From CAVTOO01 sp963736355 (GTDB lineage Bacteria > Pseudomonadota > Alphaproteobacteria > Rhizobiales > Xanthobacteraceae): a stretch of DNA of 64,000 nt. How positions within the stretch are numbered: the first letter of the stretch is position 1; the number at the start of each line of letters is the position of its first letter. Shown here piece by piece: positions 10,300-19,858 of this stretch. The notes below the pieces were generated by a model. It was not told the origin of the DNA and searched no databases. It saw only the letters and a list, made by a program, of their open reading frames with translations. The stretch covers positions 230,458-294,457 of the forward strand of contig CAVTOO010000022.1 in NCBI GenBank assembly GCA_963736355.1, given 5' to 3'. The position numbers and the translations under genes are program-made.

Positions 10300-11480
10300 G
10301 TCCTTTCCAGAATGAGCGTTGCGCTGCCGTGGCGCGTCGGTAACGCCCCGCCGGTGCCGTGCGCCAGTGCGATATCGCAGTCTTTCACCTGCACCGCCGG
10401 ATGCGCTTCGCCGCGCAATTGACGCACGGCTTCGATGATCTTGGTCATGCCGCCGCGATTGGAGGGATGATTGTTGCACAGGCCTCCGCCATCGGTGTTG
10501 AACGGCAGACGGCCGATGCCTGCAATCAGATTGCCGTCGGCGACGAATTTGCCGCCGTCGCCCTTGGCGCAGAATCCAAGATCCTCCAGCGTGATCAGCA
10601 CCGTGATGGTGAAGCTGTCATAGATCGAGACGTATTTGATGTCGGAGGGTGTCACACCGGCTTCATCGAAGGCGCGAGGGCCCGACCAGATCGCGCCGGA
10701 TGTCGTGACATCGATGCGGCCGCCCATGGTGTGCTTGGTCGCGTAGCCTGTGCCGCGGATGCGAACGGCCGGCTTCCTCAGCGAGCGCGCGATCTCCGGC
10801 CGCGTCACGACGACCGCGCCACCGCCGTCGGTAATGACGCAGCAATCGAGCCGGTGCAGCGGATCGGCGATCAATGGGGACGCCAGAACGTCCTCGACCG
10901 TCACGACATTTTTCAGCAGGGCCTGCGGATTGTGCTGCGCATGGTGCGATGCAGCGACCTTGATCCAGGCGAGTTGGGCGCTTGTGGTGCCGTATTGGTG
11001 CATGTGGCGCATCGCCGACATGGCGTAGAGGCCGATGACGGTCGGCCCATAGGGCAATTCAAAGGCCGCTTCGGGTGCATCCAGTCCCTTGGCCGCCACC
11101 GCCGTCCCGGTGCGGGCACCGAGCGCACGCGGTCGTCCGGCGAGCGTGACCAGCGCGACATTGCACTTGCCGGCGGCAATAGCCTCGGCCGCATGCATGA
11201 CATGAACGAGATATGACGACCCCCAACTCTCGGTGGTGTCGACGTAGCGCAGCCGCAATCCCATGTAGTCGATAATCGAGAAAGGCCCGGTTCCAGGCGC
11301 TTCCCAGCCCGGCACGTCACCGGCGCAGAAGTAACCGTCGACGTCGTCCTTGCTCAATCCCGCATCTGCGAGAGCGCCCCGGGCAACTTCGGCATGCAGC
11401 TGCGCCAGCGACTTGTCCGGCGCATGGCGCGTGGGATGCTCGTAGATGCCGGCAATGCAGGCTCTGTCCGTAAGGTTCAT
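10296..11480 (-). CDS. Thiolase-like (SCP-x/lipid-transfer type) acyl-CoA enzyme
   Basis: A 394-residue thiolase-fold protein of the SCP-x group. The N-terminus ACIAGIYEHPTRHAPDKS and the C-terminal HGTGGALPTRHGSA (a conserved histidine loop) are present. At the position of the usual nucleophilic cysteine, near residue 90, I see ESWGSSYLVH, with serine where cysteine is expected; CNNHPSNRGG near residue 330 is a further family segment. Such proteins with a DUF35 partner often catalyse retro-aldol or thiolytic release in steroid or aromatic side-chain degradation. In context it would release acetyl-CoA at the end of the side-chain cycle. Divergent from the binding-protein gene at 11617. Confidence 0.8.
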   Translation of the reverse strand: MNLTDRACIAGIYEHPTRHAPDKSLAQLHAEVARGALADAGLSKDDVDGYFCAGDVPGWEAPGTGPFSIIDYMGLRLRYVDTTESWGSSYLVHVMHAAEAIAAGKCNVALVTLAGRPRALGARTGTAVAAKGLDAPEAAFELPYGPTVIGLYAMSAMRHMHQYGTTSAQLAWIKVAASHHAQHNPQALLKNVVTVEDVLASPLIADPLHRLDCCVITDGGGAVVVTRPEIARSLRKPAVRIRGTGYATKHTMGGRIDVTTSGAIWSGPRAFDEAGVTPSDIKYVSIYDSFTITVLITLEDLGFCAKGDGGKFVADGNLIAGIGRLPFNTDGGGLCNNHPSNRGGMTKIIEAVRQLRGEAHPAVQVKDCDIALAHGTGGALPTRHGSATLILERT

Positions 11481-11509
11481 GGCTTCGTCCCGTCCCGCGG
11501 CTCAAGTCC

Positions 11510-11564
11510 TTCACATCATTATAAAGTATAACGAAATTGACAAGCCTTGGCCGGGCGCTAAGCT
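11510..11564. promoter_or_regulatory. Divergent promoter region with dyad, thiolase / Liv transporter
   Basis: This is an AT-rich patch in an otherwise GC-rich sequence. On the minus strand a perfect TATAAT lies at 11518-11523, a good -10 for the thiolase operon. It overlaps a small dyad, TTATA-AAG-TATAA (11519-11531). On the plus strand TTGACA at 11537-11542 and TAAGCT at 11559-11564 (16-base gap) could serve the binding-protein gene. The dyad is a candidate operator for the MarR regulator; binding is untested. Confidence 0.45.
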
Positions 11565-11616
11565 TACGCCAGCGGTAACATCGCCTTTAGGCAATGATCG
11601 CAGGGAGGGTATAAAA

Positions 11617-12834
11617 ATGAAAATTAATATCGGAAGGATTCTTACGACTGCTTGTGCCACGCTCATGGTCGCGGGTACGGCGCAGGCGCAGATCGCCAAC
11701 AATAAAATTCGCATCGGCGTGCTGACGGACTTGTCCGGCATCTATGAACAGAACGCCGGCAATGGCTCGGTCGAAGCCGTTCGCATGGCTGCCGAGGAGT
11801 TCGGCGGCAAGATAAACGGCGCGACGATTGAAGTCGTCGGCGGCGATCATCAGAACAAGCCGGATGTCGCTGCGTCCGTCACCAATCGCTGGTTCGACGT
11901 CGAGCAAGTGGACATGGTCACCGACCTCGTCAACTCGGCGGTGGCTTTCGCGGTGGTCGATCTCGCCAAGGCGAAAAACAAGGCGGTGATGCTGACGAGC
12001 CCCGGCTCGTCGGACTTCACCGGCAAGGCCTGCGCGCCGGATCACTCGGTGCATTGGGTCTACGACACCTACCAGATGGGTAAGTCGATGGGCCTTGCTG
12101 TGCCGGATCTCGGCAAGACCTGGTTCTTCATCACTGCCGACTACGCCTTCGGCCATGCGCTTGAAGGCGCGCTGACGAATGCCATCAAGCCGTTCGGCGG
12201 TACGGTTGCGGGCACCGTGAAGGCGCCGCTCGGCACCTCGGACTTCTCGTCCTTCGTGTTGCAGGCCCAGGCGTCCGGTGCACAAGTCGTCGCCATCAAC
12301 AATGGCGGCGATGACGCCATCAACGCCGCCAAGGCCGCGCGCGAGTTCGGCCTGCATGCCAAGGGTGTCAAGGTTGTGGCACTCGGTCTCGACTCGCTGC
12401 CCGCGATCAAGAGCGCGGGTCTCGATGTCGCGCAGGGCGGTCTGTTCGTCACCACCTGGCATCCGGATCTCAGCCCCGAGGCCCAGGCCTTCATGAAGAA
12501 GTTCATCGAACGCCGCAAGACGGCGCCGTCGAGCTTCCAGGTCGGCACCTACTCGGCCGCGCTGAACTGGCTGAAGGGCGTGCAGGCGACCAACAGCAAG
12601 GACCCGAAGAAGGTCATCGAGTGGTTGCGTACGCAGAACTTCAAGGACGCCTTCACCAATGGCGGCACGCTGCGTCCCGACGGCCGCATGGTCCACGATG
12701 TGTATCTGGTGCAGGTCAAGACGCCGGCGGAATCCAAGGGCGAATGGGACCTGCTCAAGGTGGTCGCCAAGATCCCCGGCGACCAGGCCTTCAGGCCGCT
12801 TGCGGATGGCGGCTGCCCGGCCATCAAGAAGTAA
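11617..12834 (+). CDS. Liv-type ABC transporter substrate-binding protein
   Basis: A 405-residue periplasmic binding protein of the type I (Peripla_BP_6) fold. It starts with a Sec signal peptide (MKINIGRILTTACATLMVAG, cleavage after AQA near residue 25) and the family opening IRIGVLTDLSGIYE. A strong GGGAGG ribosome-binding site precedes the ATG. Despite the branched-chain amino-acid family name, the neighbourhood (aryl-CoA ligase, hydratase, thiolase) suggests an aromatic acid ligand, as for the CouP-like proteins of Rhodopseudomonas; this is inference. It is separated from the ATPase gene by a terminator-like hairpin, which usually allows extra binding-protein synthesis. Confidence 0.88.
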   Translation: MKINIGRILTTACATLMVAGTAQAQIANNKIRIGVLTDLSGIYEQNAGNGSVEAVRMAAEEFGGKINGATIEVVGGDHQNKPDVAASVTNRWFDVEQVDMVTDLVNSAVAFAVVDLAKAKNKAVMLTSPGSSDFTGKACAPDHSVHWVYDTYQMGKSMGLAVPDLGKTWFFITADYAFGHALEGALTNAIKPFGGTVAGTVKAPLGTSDFSSFVLQAQASGAQVVAINNGGDDAINAAKAAREFGLHAKGVKVVALGLDSLPAIKSAGLDVAQGGLFVTTWHPDLSPEAQAFMKKFIERRKTAPSSFQVGTYSAALNWLKGVQATNSKDPKKVIEWLRTQNFKDAFTNGGTLRPDGRMVHDVYLVQVKTPAESKGEWDLLKVVAKIPGDQAFRPLADGGCPAIKK

Positions 12835-12850
12835 GGCTGGACGACATCCT

Positions 12851-12885
12851 CAGGCCGCGTGCATTCTGGCGCGCGGCCTGATTTT
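12851..12885 (+). terminator. Partial terminator/attenuator between binding protein and ATPase genes
   Basis: A 9-bp perfect stem, CAGGCCGCG with CGCGGCCTG, with a 12-base loop and followed by ATTTT. It follows the binding-protein stop by 16 bases and precedes the ATPase gene of the same operon. Confidence 0.65.
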
Positions 12886-12894
12886 CTGTCCGAG

Positions 12895-13677
12895 ATGCAT
12901 CCGGGATTTCCCATGCAGGAGACGGCGACAGACCTGATTCTGCGCATGGTCGACATGCGCAAATCTTTCTTTGGATTCAACGCCGTGTCCGGCGTGACGC
13001 TGAATGTCCGGCGCGGCTCCATCCATGCGCTGATCGGGCCGAACGGCGCAGGCAAGACCACGCTGTTCAATCTCGCCACGAAATTCCTGCGGCCGACCTC
13101 CGGTCGCATTCTCTTCAACGGCATCGACATCACGGCTTATTCGCCCGGCGCGGTGTCGCGGCTCGGCATGGTTCGATCGTTTCAGATCTCGGCGGTTTTC
13201 CAGACGATGACCGCGCGCGAGAATGTCCGCGTGGCGTTGCAGACGATGCGCAATGACGGTTTTGCCTTCTGGCGTCACGAGCGTGCGCTCAACGAACTGA
13301 ACAATCGCGCCGACGCGCTGCTTGAGGATGTGGGTCTCGCGGATTTGCGCGAACGGCGCGCCAGCGAACTGGCTTACGGCCAGCGCCGCGCGCTGGAGCT
13401 TGCGACCACACTCGCGCTTGAGCCGGAGTTGCTTCTGCTCGATGAGCCGACGGCGGGCATGGGCCGTGAGGATGTCACCCGCACCGCTGCGCTGATCCGG
13501 CGCGTTGCGCGCGATCGCACCGTGCTGATGGTGGAGCACAATCTGTCGGTGGTGTCCGATCTGTCGGATTGCATCACCGTGCTGGCGCGCGGCGAAGTTC
13601 TGGCGGAAGGCGCTTATGCCGATGTCGCCAACGATCCGGCGGTACGGACGGCCTATATGGGGGCCGACCATGTCTGA
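12895..13677 (+). CDS. LivG-type ABC transporter ATPase
   Basis: Cytoplasmic ATPase of the Liv-type importer, about 255-260 residues. It has Walker A GPNGAGKTT, the family-specific KFLRPTSGRILFNGIDIT, the switch GMVRSFQISAVF, and Walker B ELLLLDEPTAGM, followed by VEHNLSVVSDLSD. The ABC signature is degenerate (ASELAYGQRRALELA), as is normal for LivG. The start is uncertain between 12895 and 12913 (MQETATDLI). It overlaps the LivF-type gene by eight bases, so the two ATPases are translationally coupled. Confidence 0.92.
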   Translation: MHPGFPMQETATDLILRMVDMRKSFFGFNAVSGVTLNVRRGSIHALIGPNGAGKTTLFNLATKFLRPTSGRILFNGIDITAYSPGAVSRLGMVRSFQISAVFQTMTARENVRVALQTMRNDGFAFWRHERALNELNNRADALLEDVGLADLRERRASELAYGQRRALELATTLALEPELLLLDEPTAGMGREDVTRTAALIRRVARDRTVLMVEHNLSVVSDLSDCITVLARGEVLAEGAYADVANDPAVRTAYMGADHV

Positions 13678-14377
13678 TACCCCGGCGCTGCAGTTGGACG
13701 ATCTTCACGGCTTCTACGGCGAGTCGCATGTGCTTCAAGGGCTCTCGCTGGAGGTCAAACGTGGCGAAGCGGTCAGCATTATCGGCCGCAATGGCGCCGG
13801 CAAGACGACCACCATGCGCGCGATCATGGGATTGCTGGAGCGCCGTACCGGCTCGATCCGCGTCAATGGCCAGGAAACGATCGCGCATCCGCCCGAGAAG
13901 ATCGCGCGTCTCGGCGTCGGCTTCGTGCCCGAGGAGCGCGGTATCTATTCCAGCCTCGATGTGACTGAAAATCTTCTGCTGCCGCCGCGCTTAGGCCCCG
14001 GCGGCGCGAGCCTCGACGAACTCTACAAGCTGTTTCCCAATCTGGCCGAGCGTCGCAAAAGTCAGGGGACGCGGCTGTCGGGCGGCGAACAGCAAATGCT
14101 GGCCATCGCGCGTGTGCTGAGAACGGGCGCCAATCTATTTTTGCTGGATGAGCCGAATGAGGGGCTCGCCCCGGTCATCGTGCAGCAGATCTGCCTCGCC
14201 ATCGATGGCATGAAAGCCAAGGGCCACACCATCGTGCTGGTCGAGCAGAACTTCCATGTGGCGTCACGGATCGCCGACCGCCACTACATCATGGAGCACG
14301 GTCGCATCGTGGATGTGGTGCCGCGGGCCGATCTCGCCGCCAAGGCCGATCGCATCAAAGCGCTGCTGGGGATCTGA
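13670..14377 (+). CDS. LivF-type ABC transporter ATPase
   Basis: The second ATPase of the importer, 235 residues. Walker A is GRNGAGKTT at about residue 40; GVGFVPEERGIYSSLDVTENL is the LivF hallmark, followed by signature LSGGEQQMLAIAR, Walker B NLFLLDEPNEGLAP and the H-loop region LVEQNFHVA. It starts inside the end of the LivG-type gene and stops one base before the LivH-type start, so all subunits are tightly coupled. Confidence 0.93.
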   Translation: MSDTPALQLDDLHGFYGESHVLQGLSLEVKRGEAVSIIGRNGAGKTTTMRAIMGLLERRTGSIRVNGQETIAHPPEKIARLGVGFVPEERGIYSSLDVTENLLLPPRLGPGGASLDELYKLFPNLAERRKSQGTRLSGGEQQMLAIARVLRTGANLFLLDEPNEGLAPVIVQQICLAIDGMKAKGHTIVLVEQNFHVASRIADRHYIMEHGRIVDVVPRADLAAKADRIKALLGI

Positions 14378-14378
14378 G

Positions 14379-15249
14379 ATGAATACGCAGGTGCTCCTCG
14401 GACAATTGCTGGTCGGCCTCATCAACGGCTCGTTCTACGCCATGATGAGTCTCTGGGCTCGCGATCATTTTCGGTCTGCTCGGCATCGCCAATATCGCTC
14501 AAGGCGCCTTCTACATGATGGGCGCTTTTTTCTCGTGGATGCTGTTGCGCTGGTTTGGTGTCGGGTACTTCGCCGCGCTCTTTCTTGTTCCGCTCGGCGT
14601 CGGCATTGTCGGCATGGCGGTCGAGAAATTGCTGCTCACGCGCATCTACAAGCTCGATCATATGTACGGTCTGCTGCTGACATTCGGCATTCTGATGTTC
14701 ACGCAGGGACTGTTCGTCTGGATGTTCGCGACTGCCGGACGGCCCTATCCGGTGCCGCCCGCACTGCAGGGCGGCTTCGATCTCGGCTTCATGTTCCTGC
14801 CGAAATATCGCGCGTGGGTGGTCGTCGCGTCGCTCGCCTTCTGCCTGACGACATGGCTCGTGATCGAGAAGACGCCGCTTGGACGAACGCTGCGCGCCGC
14901 GACGGAGAATCCATCGCTGACACGCGCGTTTGGCATCAACGTGCCCGCCATCATGACCTTCGGCTTCGGCATCGGCGTCGCGCTCGCAGGCGCGGCCGGT
15001 CTTCTCGCTGCGCCGATCTATTCCGTCAGTCCGCTGATGGGTGGCGAACTGGTGATCGTTGTCTTTGCCGTTGTGGTCATTGGCGGCATGGGCTCGATCC
15101 TCGGGTCGATTGTCACGAGCCTGTCGCTCGGCCTTCTCGAAGGCCTGGCGCGCGTTGTTTATCCGCAAGGCGCCAACATGGTGATCTTCGTCATCATGAT
15201 CGCGGTGCTGCTGGTGCGGCCGGCCGGCCTGTTCGGGCGAGAGAGATAG
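14379..15249 (+). CDS. LivH-type ABC transporter permease (one frameshift)
   Basis: Inner-membrane permease of the Liv-type importer, about 289 residues with roughly eight helices. The start at 14379 gives MNTQVLLGQLLVGLINGSFY, the usual LivH opening. One extra T near 14454 shifts the frame; after it the protein continues with GLAIIFGLLGIANIAQGAFY, exactly as in the family. The cytoplasmic coupling segment TPLGRTLRAATENPSLTRAFGIN and the final helix before RPAGLFGRER are intact. Confidence 0.9.
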
Positions 15250-15256
15250 GCGCGGC

Positions 15257-16186
15257 ATGATGCGATTGAACTTCGAACGTGCCAGCTGGATCGTGCTGAT
15301 CGGCGCACTTCTTGTCGCGCCCTGGCTGTTCTATCCGCTGTTTCTGGTGAAGGTGCTTTGCTACGCATTGTTCGCCTGCGCCTTCAATCTGTTGCTCGGC
15401 ACGTGCGGGTTGATGTCGTTTGGCCACGCCGCGTTCTTCGGGGCATCTGCCTATGTCGCGGGACACGCGGCGAAGGCGTGGGGCCTGCCGTTCGAGGCCG
15501 CATTGCTTTGCGGCGTTGCCGCTTCGTCTCTGCTCGGGCTTGTTTTCGGCTACATTTCGATCCGCCGGCAGGGCATTTATTTCGCGATGATCACGCTGGC
15601 GCTGGCGCAACTCGTTTACTTCCTCGCGCTGCAACTGCCCTTCACGCACGCCGAAGATGGCCTGACCGGCATTCCACGCGGTCGCGTGCTTGGCCTGTTC
15701 TCGCTCGACGATAACATCACGCTCTACTACACCACGGCTATTATCTTCCTCGCGACCTTCGTGCTGATCCATCGCATCATGCATTCCACCTTCGGGCAGG
15801 TGGTGCGCGCCATCCGCGACAACGAGATGCGCGCGACGTCTCTCGGCTTCGAGCCCAATCGCTACAAGCTGCTCGCTTTCGTCTTGTCGGCGGCGGTGGC
15901 GGGGCTTGCCGGGGCCAACAAGGCGTTTGCCTTCAAGCTCGCCACGTTGGTCGATGTGCACTGGACGACATCTGGAAATGTCGTGCTGATGACATTGCTC
16001 GGTGGGCTTGGCACTCTGTTTGGGCCGGTGGCAGGCGCGGTCATCTTTGTGACGCTCGAGAACTATCTCGCCGATTCCGGTCTTCCGGTGCAGATGGTGA
16101 TCGGCGCCATCTTCATCGGATGCATCTTGCTGTTCCGGCGCGGCATTGTGGGCGAGATCGAGCACCGATTCCGGCGCGACGCCTGA
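15257..16186 (+). CDS. LivM-type ABC transporter permease
   Basis: The second permease, 309 residues with many membrane helices. Family hallmarks are NLLLGTCGLMSFGHAAFFGASAY near the N-terminus, GLTGIPRGRVLG after the third or fourth helix, and STFGQVVRAIRDNEMRATSLG in the cytoplasmic coupling loop. It starts seven bases after the LivH-type stop and closes the importer operon. No Shine-Dalgarno of note and no clear terminator follow. Confidence 0.93.
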   Translation: MMRLNFERASWIVLIGALLVAPWLFYPLFLVKVLCYALFACAFNLLLGTCGLMSFGHAAFFGASAYVAGHAAKAWGLPFEAALLCGVAASSLLGLVFGYISIRRQGIYFAMITLALAQLVYFLALQLPFTHAEDGLTGIPRGRVLGLFSLDDNITLYYTTAIIFLATFVLIHRIMHSTFGQVVRAIRDNEMRATSLGFEPNRYKLLAFVLSAAVAGLAGANKAFAFKLATLVDVHWTTSGNVVLMTLLGGLGTLFGPVAGAVIFVTLENYLADSGLPVQMVIGAIFIGCILLFRRGIVGEIEHRFRRDA

Positions 16187-16388
16187 ACGACTGCGGCTTC
16201 TCCGAATATCGTTGCCGTGTCGGCTGCCTTACCTTTGAGCAGCATATCGTGCTTGCGTCGCAGCATGCCGTCTTGGCCATTCCCGAAGCGTCGCCGCTCT
16301 ACTACCATGGGCACAATATAAGAGGCCCGGCCGGCGGTTGCGCGCATGCAATCGCCTCAACGCGGGGTCGCACAAGGGGAGGACGAGC

Positions 16389-17424
16389 GTGAAAACAATT
16401 CAAACAATGGCGTCGGCAGCTTTGATGTCGCTGACTGTCGTCGGCTTCGCCGGTCAGGCTCTCGCGCAGGATGCCGATCTGATCGAGAAGGCGAAGAAGG
16501 AAGGCAAGGTCACTTATTATACGACGCGGCTGATCGCTTCGATGAATGAGATGTCCAAGGCCTTTGAGGCGAAATACGGCATCAAGGTCGAAGCCTCACG
16601 TCATACCAATGAGGATCTGATCGCCAAGATCGTCAACGAGACAAAGGCCGGCCGCGCCAGCGCCGATGTCTTCGATGGCTCCTCTGGCATCACCACTCTG
16701 ATGGATCAGGGACTTGTCGCGTCCTACAAGCCCAAGCAGGCTGAGGTGTTCGATTCCGCCTACAAGGATCCCGCCGGTCACTGGACCGCGGTTCAGCTTT
16801 TCGTCGCCGGGCTTTCCTACAACAAGGATCTTGTAAAGGCCGCCGACGTTCCGAAGACGGTCGATGATCTTCTCGATCCGAAGTGGCATGGCCGCAAGAT
16901 CACCTACACGATGCAGTTCACCGTCTCCGGCATCAACGGCTTTTATGGCGCCCTCGAAAAGGAGCGCGGCGCCGGAGAAGGCGCGGGAGTTCATCACCAA
17001 GCTTCACAAGCAGGGTGCGGTGGCGCAGAACGTCACGCCCGGAGGAACCGCGGACCAGCTGGCGTCCGGCCAGTTTCCGCTCTGCCTCGGCTGCAACTCC
17101 AATCAGATGGAGATGCTGAAGGTGAAAGGCGCGCCGGTCGAGATGACGACGGTGCAGCCTCTCGTGTCCTTCTACAGCGCGATGGGCATTACCAAGGCGT
17201 CGGCGAACCCCAATGCCGCGCGGCTGTTCGTTGAGTGGTGCATGTCGGAAGAGGGGCAGATGGTTCTCGACAAGTCGGACAACATTCCGGTGCGGCCAGG
17301 CCTGAAGAACTCGAAAATGGGCCATCTGCAGCCGAAGCCGGGCCAGGTCTTCAACGTGACGCCCGAAATCGTCGCCAAAGACCTGGCGCGCTGGAACAAG
17401 GTTCAGACCGAGGTCCGCCAGTAG
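16389..17424 (+). CDS. Extracellular solute-binding protein, type II fold (one frameshift)
   Basis: A periplasmic binding protein of the SBP_bac_6/8 (iron, thiamine, polyamine or phosphonate) type, about 345 residues. The GTG start at 16389 follows an AGGGGAGGA ribosome-binding site and yields a Sec signal peptide ending ALAQ. One extra G near 16969 shifts the frame between YGALEKE and APEKAREFI; both sides match the family (PKTVDDLLDPKWHGRK; NPNAARLFVEWCMSEEGQ). No permease or ATPase accompanies it, so it is an orphan receptor or partner of a distant transporter. A strong terminator follows. Confidence 0.85.
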
Positions 17425-17454
17425 GCATTTTGGCCGAAATCTTGCATAGTAATC

Positions 17455-17484
17455 GGGGCGGCGCTGGTAGCGTCGCCCCTTTTT
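17455..17484 (+). terminator. Rho-independent terminator after binding-protein gene
   Basis: An 11-bp stem (GGGGCGGCGCT with AGCGTCGCCCC, one wobble pair) and a 3-base loop, followed by TTTTT. It lies about 30 bases past the binding-protein stop. Confidence 0.85.
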
Positions 17485-17545
17485 CATTGGCCCTGTGTCG
17501 TTCGCTGTTTGCGCGAGCGGGCGCACGGCAGAGATCGATGGTGAA

Positions 17546-18769
17546 ATGACTGCGACTCCAGTGACCGGACTGCGCGACCTCGTCGGCCACAGGCCCTTTC
17601 TCTTCTACGTTTCGGGTCGCATTTTTTCCCAGCTGTCCTATCAGATCACCGCCGTCGCCGTCGGCTGGCAGATTTACGATATGACCAGCAGCCCGCTCTA
17701 TCTCGGGCTCGCGGGGCTGGTGCAATTCCTCCCGACGCTCATTCTCATTTTCGTCGGTGGCCACGTTGCGGATCGCTACGAGCGCAATCGTATCGTCCAG
17801 ATCTGCCAGACAGTTGAAAGCATCACGGCGGCCTATCTCGCCTGGGGCGTTCTTGGCGGCTGGTTGACGGTGCCTGAATTGTTCATCGCGCTCACCGTAT
17901 TCGGTATCGCCAAGGCATTCGAAAATCCCGCCGCCGCCGCACTGCTGCCGAGCATCGTGCCGCGCGACATGCTGCAGCGCTCGACGGCGCTTGCTTCCGG
18001 TGCGGGGCAGATGGCGACGATCGCCGGTCCCGCGCTCGGTGGATTGGCATATGCCTACTCGCCCGGCACACCTTATGTGATGATGACGGTATTCTGGATT
18101 GCCGCGAGTCTCCTCAATGGTGCGATCCGCATCGTGCAGCCGATCACGGCGCGGCCGCCCCCGACGCTCACCGATTTGTTCGCGGGCATCGCCTTCGTGA
18201 AGAACAACCCGGCGATTTTGGGAACGATCTCGCTCGATCTGTTTGCCGTGCTGCTCGGCGGCGCTACGGCGCTCCTGCCGATCTATGCCCGCGATATTCT
18301 TGAGGCCGGCCCCTGGGCGCTCGGCATTTTGCGTGCGGCGCCGGCTGTCGGAGCGTTGCTCACGACGCTCGTGATCGCCCGTTTCCCGATTTCGCGACGT
18401 GTCGGCATGCGGATGTTCCAGGCCGTGATCGTCTTTGGCCTGGCGACGATCGTGTTCTCGCTGTCGCAATGGATCTGGCTGTCGCTCATCGCGCTGATGA
18501 TCATGGGCGCGTCCGACATGGTCAGTGTCGTGATTCGTGTGTCGCTGGTGCAACTCGCGACGCCGGACGACATGCGCGGACGCGTCGGCGCCGTCAACTT
18601 CCTCTTTATTAACGCCTCGAATCAGCTGGGCGAGTTCGAGAGCGGTGCGACGGCGGCGTTGTTCGGCCCGGTGCTGGCGGCGCTGCTTGGCGGCGTCGGC
18701 ACGGTGTTTGTCGCGTTGCTCTGGATGCGGCTGTTCCCGACGCTGCGTGACGTCGAGGAATTGAAGTAG
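17546..18769 (+). CDS. MFS exporter, EntS/DUF894-like
   Basis: A 407-residue major facilitator transporter with 12 predicted helices. The segment GHRPFLFYVSGRIFSQLSYQ at the N-terminus, GGHVADRYERNRIV (motif A) in the loop between helices 2 and 3, and QLATPDDMRGRVGAVN in the second half are typical of the enterobactin-exporter/DUF894 group. The start at 17546 (MTATPVTGL) was chosen as the first in-frame ATG before the conserved helix. The transported compound is unknown; siderophore or drug efflux is the family norm. It converges with the rhamnose genes. Confidence 0.88.
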   Translation: MTATPVTGLRDLVGHRPFLFYVSGRIFSQLSYQITAVAVGWQIYDMTSSPLYLGLAGLVQFLPTLILIFVGGHVADRYERNRIVQICQTVESITAAYLAWGVLGGWLTVPELFIALTVFGIAKAFENPAAAALLPSIVPRDMLQRSTALASGAGQMATIAGPALGGLAYAYSPGTPYVMMTVFWIAASLLNGAIRIVQPITARPPPTLTDLFAGIAFVKNNPAILGTISLDLFAVLLGGATALLPIYARDILEAGPWALGILRAAPAVGALLTTLVIARFPISRRVGMRMFQAVIVFGLATIVFSLSQWIWLSLIALMIMGASDMVSVVIRVSLVQLATPDDMRGRVGAVNFLFINASNQLGEFESGATAALFGPVLAALLGGVGTVFVALLWMRLFPTLRDVEELK

Positions 18770-18774
18770 CTGAG

Positions 18775-19855
18775 TTAGGCGCTCGCGCGTGCGAGGCCGC
18801 GTCGCTCGGATGCCTGCTTCTCGACCAGCGGTTCCCACCAGGCGCGGTTATCGAGATACCATTGCACCGTGCGCAGCATGCCGGATTCGAACGATTCCTG
18901 CGGCGTCCAGCCAAGTTCACCTTCGAGCTTTGAAAAGTCGATCGAGTAGCGGTGGTCGTGGCCGGGCCGGTCTGCGACGAAGGTGATGAGGTCGCGGCGC
19001 GACCCGCCCTTAGGCCGCGGGCGCCACGAGATCCAGCGAACTGCAGATCGCATGCACCACGTCGATGTTGCGGCGCTCAGCCGCGCCACCGACATTGTAA
19101 GTCTCGCCGACGCGTCCGCGAGCGGCGATCACGGCCAGCGCGCGGGCGTGGTCATCGACAAACAGCCAGTCGCGGACATTGTGACCCTTGCCGTAGACCG
19201 GCAGCGGCTCGCCTGCGAGACCCTTGATGATCATCAGCGGCATCAGCTTTTCCGGAAACTGGAAAGGGCCGTAATTGTTGGAGCAATTGCTGACAACGAT
19301 CGGCAGGCCGTAGGTGTGAAACCACGCCTTGACGAGGTGATCGGAGGCCGCCTTGCTTGCCGAGTAGGGCGAGCGCGGATCGTAAGCCGTTGTCTCAGTG
19401 AAGCTGCCTTCGTCGCCGAGTGCGCCATAGACCTCATCGGTCGAGACGTGATGGAAGCGGAACGCCTTTGCGCGATCTCCCCCAAGCCGCCGCCAATAGG
19501 CAAGTGCGGCCTCAAGCAGCGTATAGGTGCCCACGATATTGGTATTGATGAAATCGGCCGGTCCGTCGATGGAGCGATCGACATGGGTCTCCGCCGCCAG
19601 ATGCATGATCACATCCGGGCTCGCGGCCGTGATGATCTCGGCCATCTTACCGGCATCGCAGATATCCGCCTGGATCAGGCGCGCATTCGGCAGCGCTTCG
19701 ACCGCGGCGAGTGAGGCCCGCGTCCCTGCGTAAGTGAGTTTATCGACGACGGTGACATCCCAGCCAAGATCGCCTGCGAGGTGGCGGACGACGGCCGAGC
19801 CAATGAACCCGGCGCCGCCGGTGACGAGCGCCTTGCGCGGATGCAATTGAATCAT
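18775..19855 (-). CDS. rfbB: dTDP-glucose 4,6-dehydratase (one frameshift)
   Basis: Second step of dTDP-L-rhamnose synthesis: dTDP-glucose to dTDP-4-keto-6-deoxyglucose. An extended SDR with NAD motif TGGAGFIGS at residues 10-18, the diagnostic VSTDEVYG (catalytic Thr/Asp/Glu), the active-site YSASK and the family-specific NNYGPFQFPEKLMPLMI. One extra C in a CCC run near 19021 breaks the frame just before RPKGGSRRDLITFVADRPGHDHRY, a conserved C-terminal segment that continues to 18775. Full length would be about 359 residues, normal for RfbB. It lies three bases downstream of rfbC. Confidence 0.93.
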
Positions 19856-19858
19856 GGA

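Noticed and set aside
17351..18838. A 495-codon open frame on the minus strand, opposite the MFS gene
   Set aside because: The product is a charged, repeat-free Arg/Glu/His mixture with no motif, while the plus strand encodes a clear 12-helix transporter.
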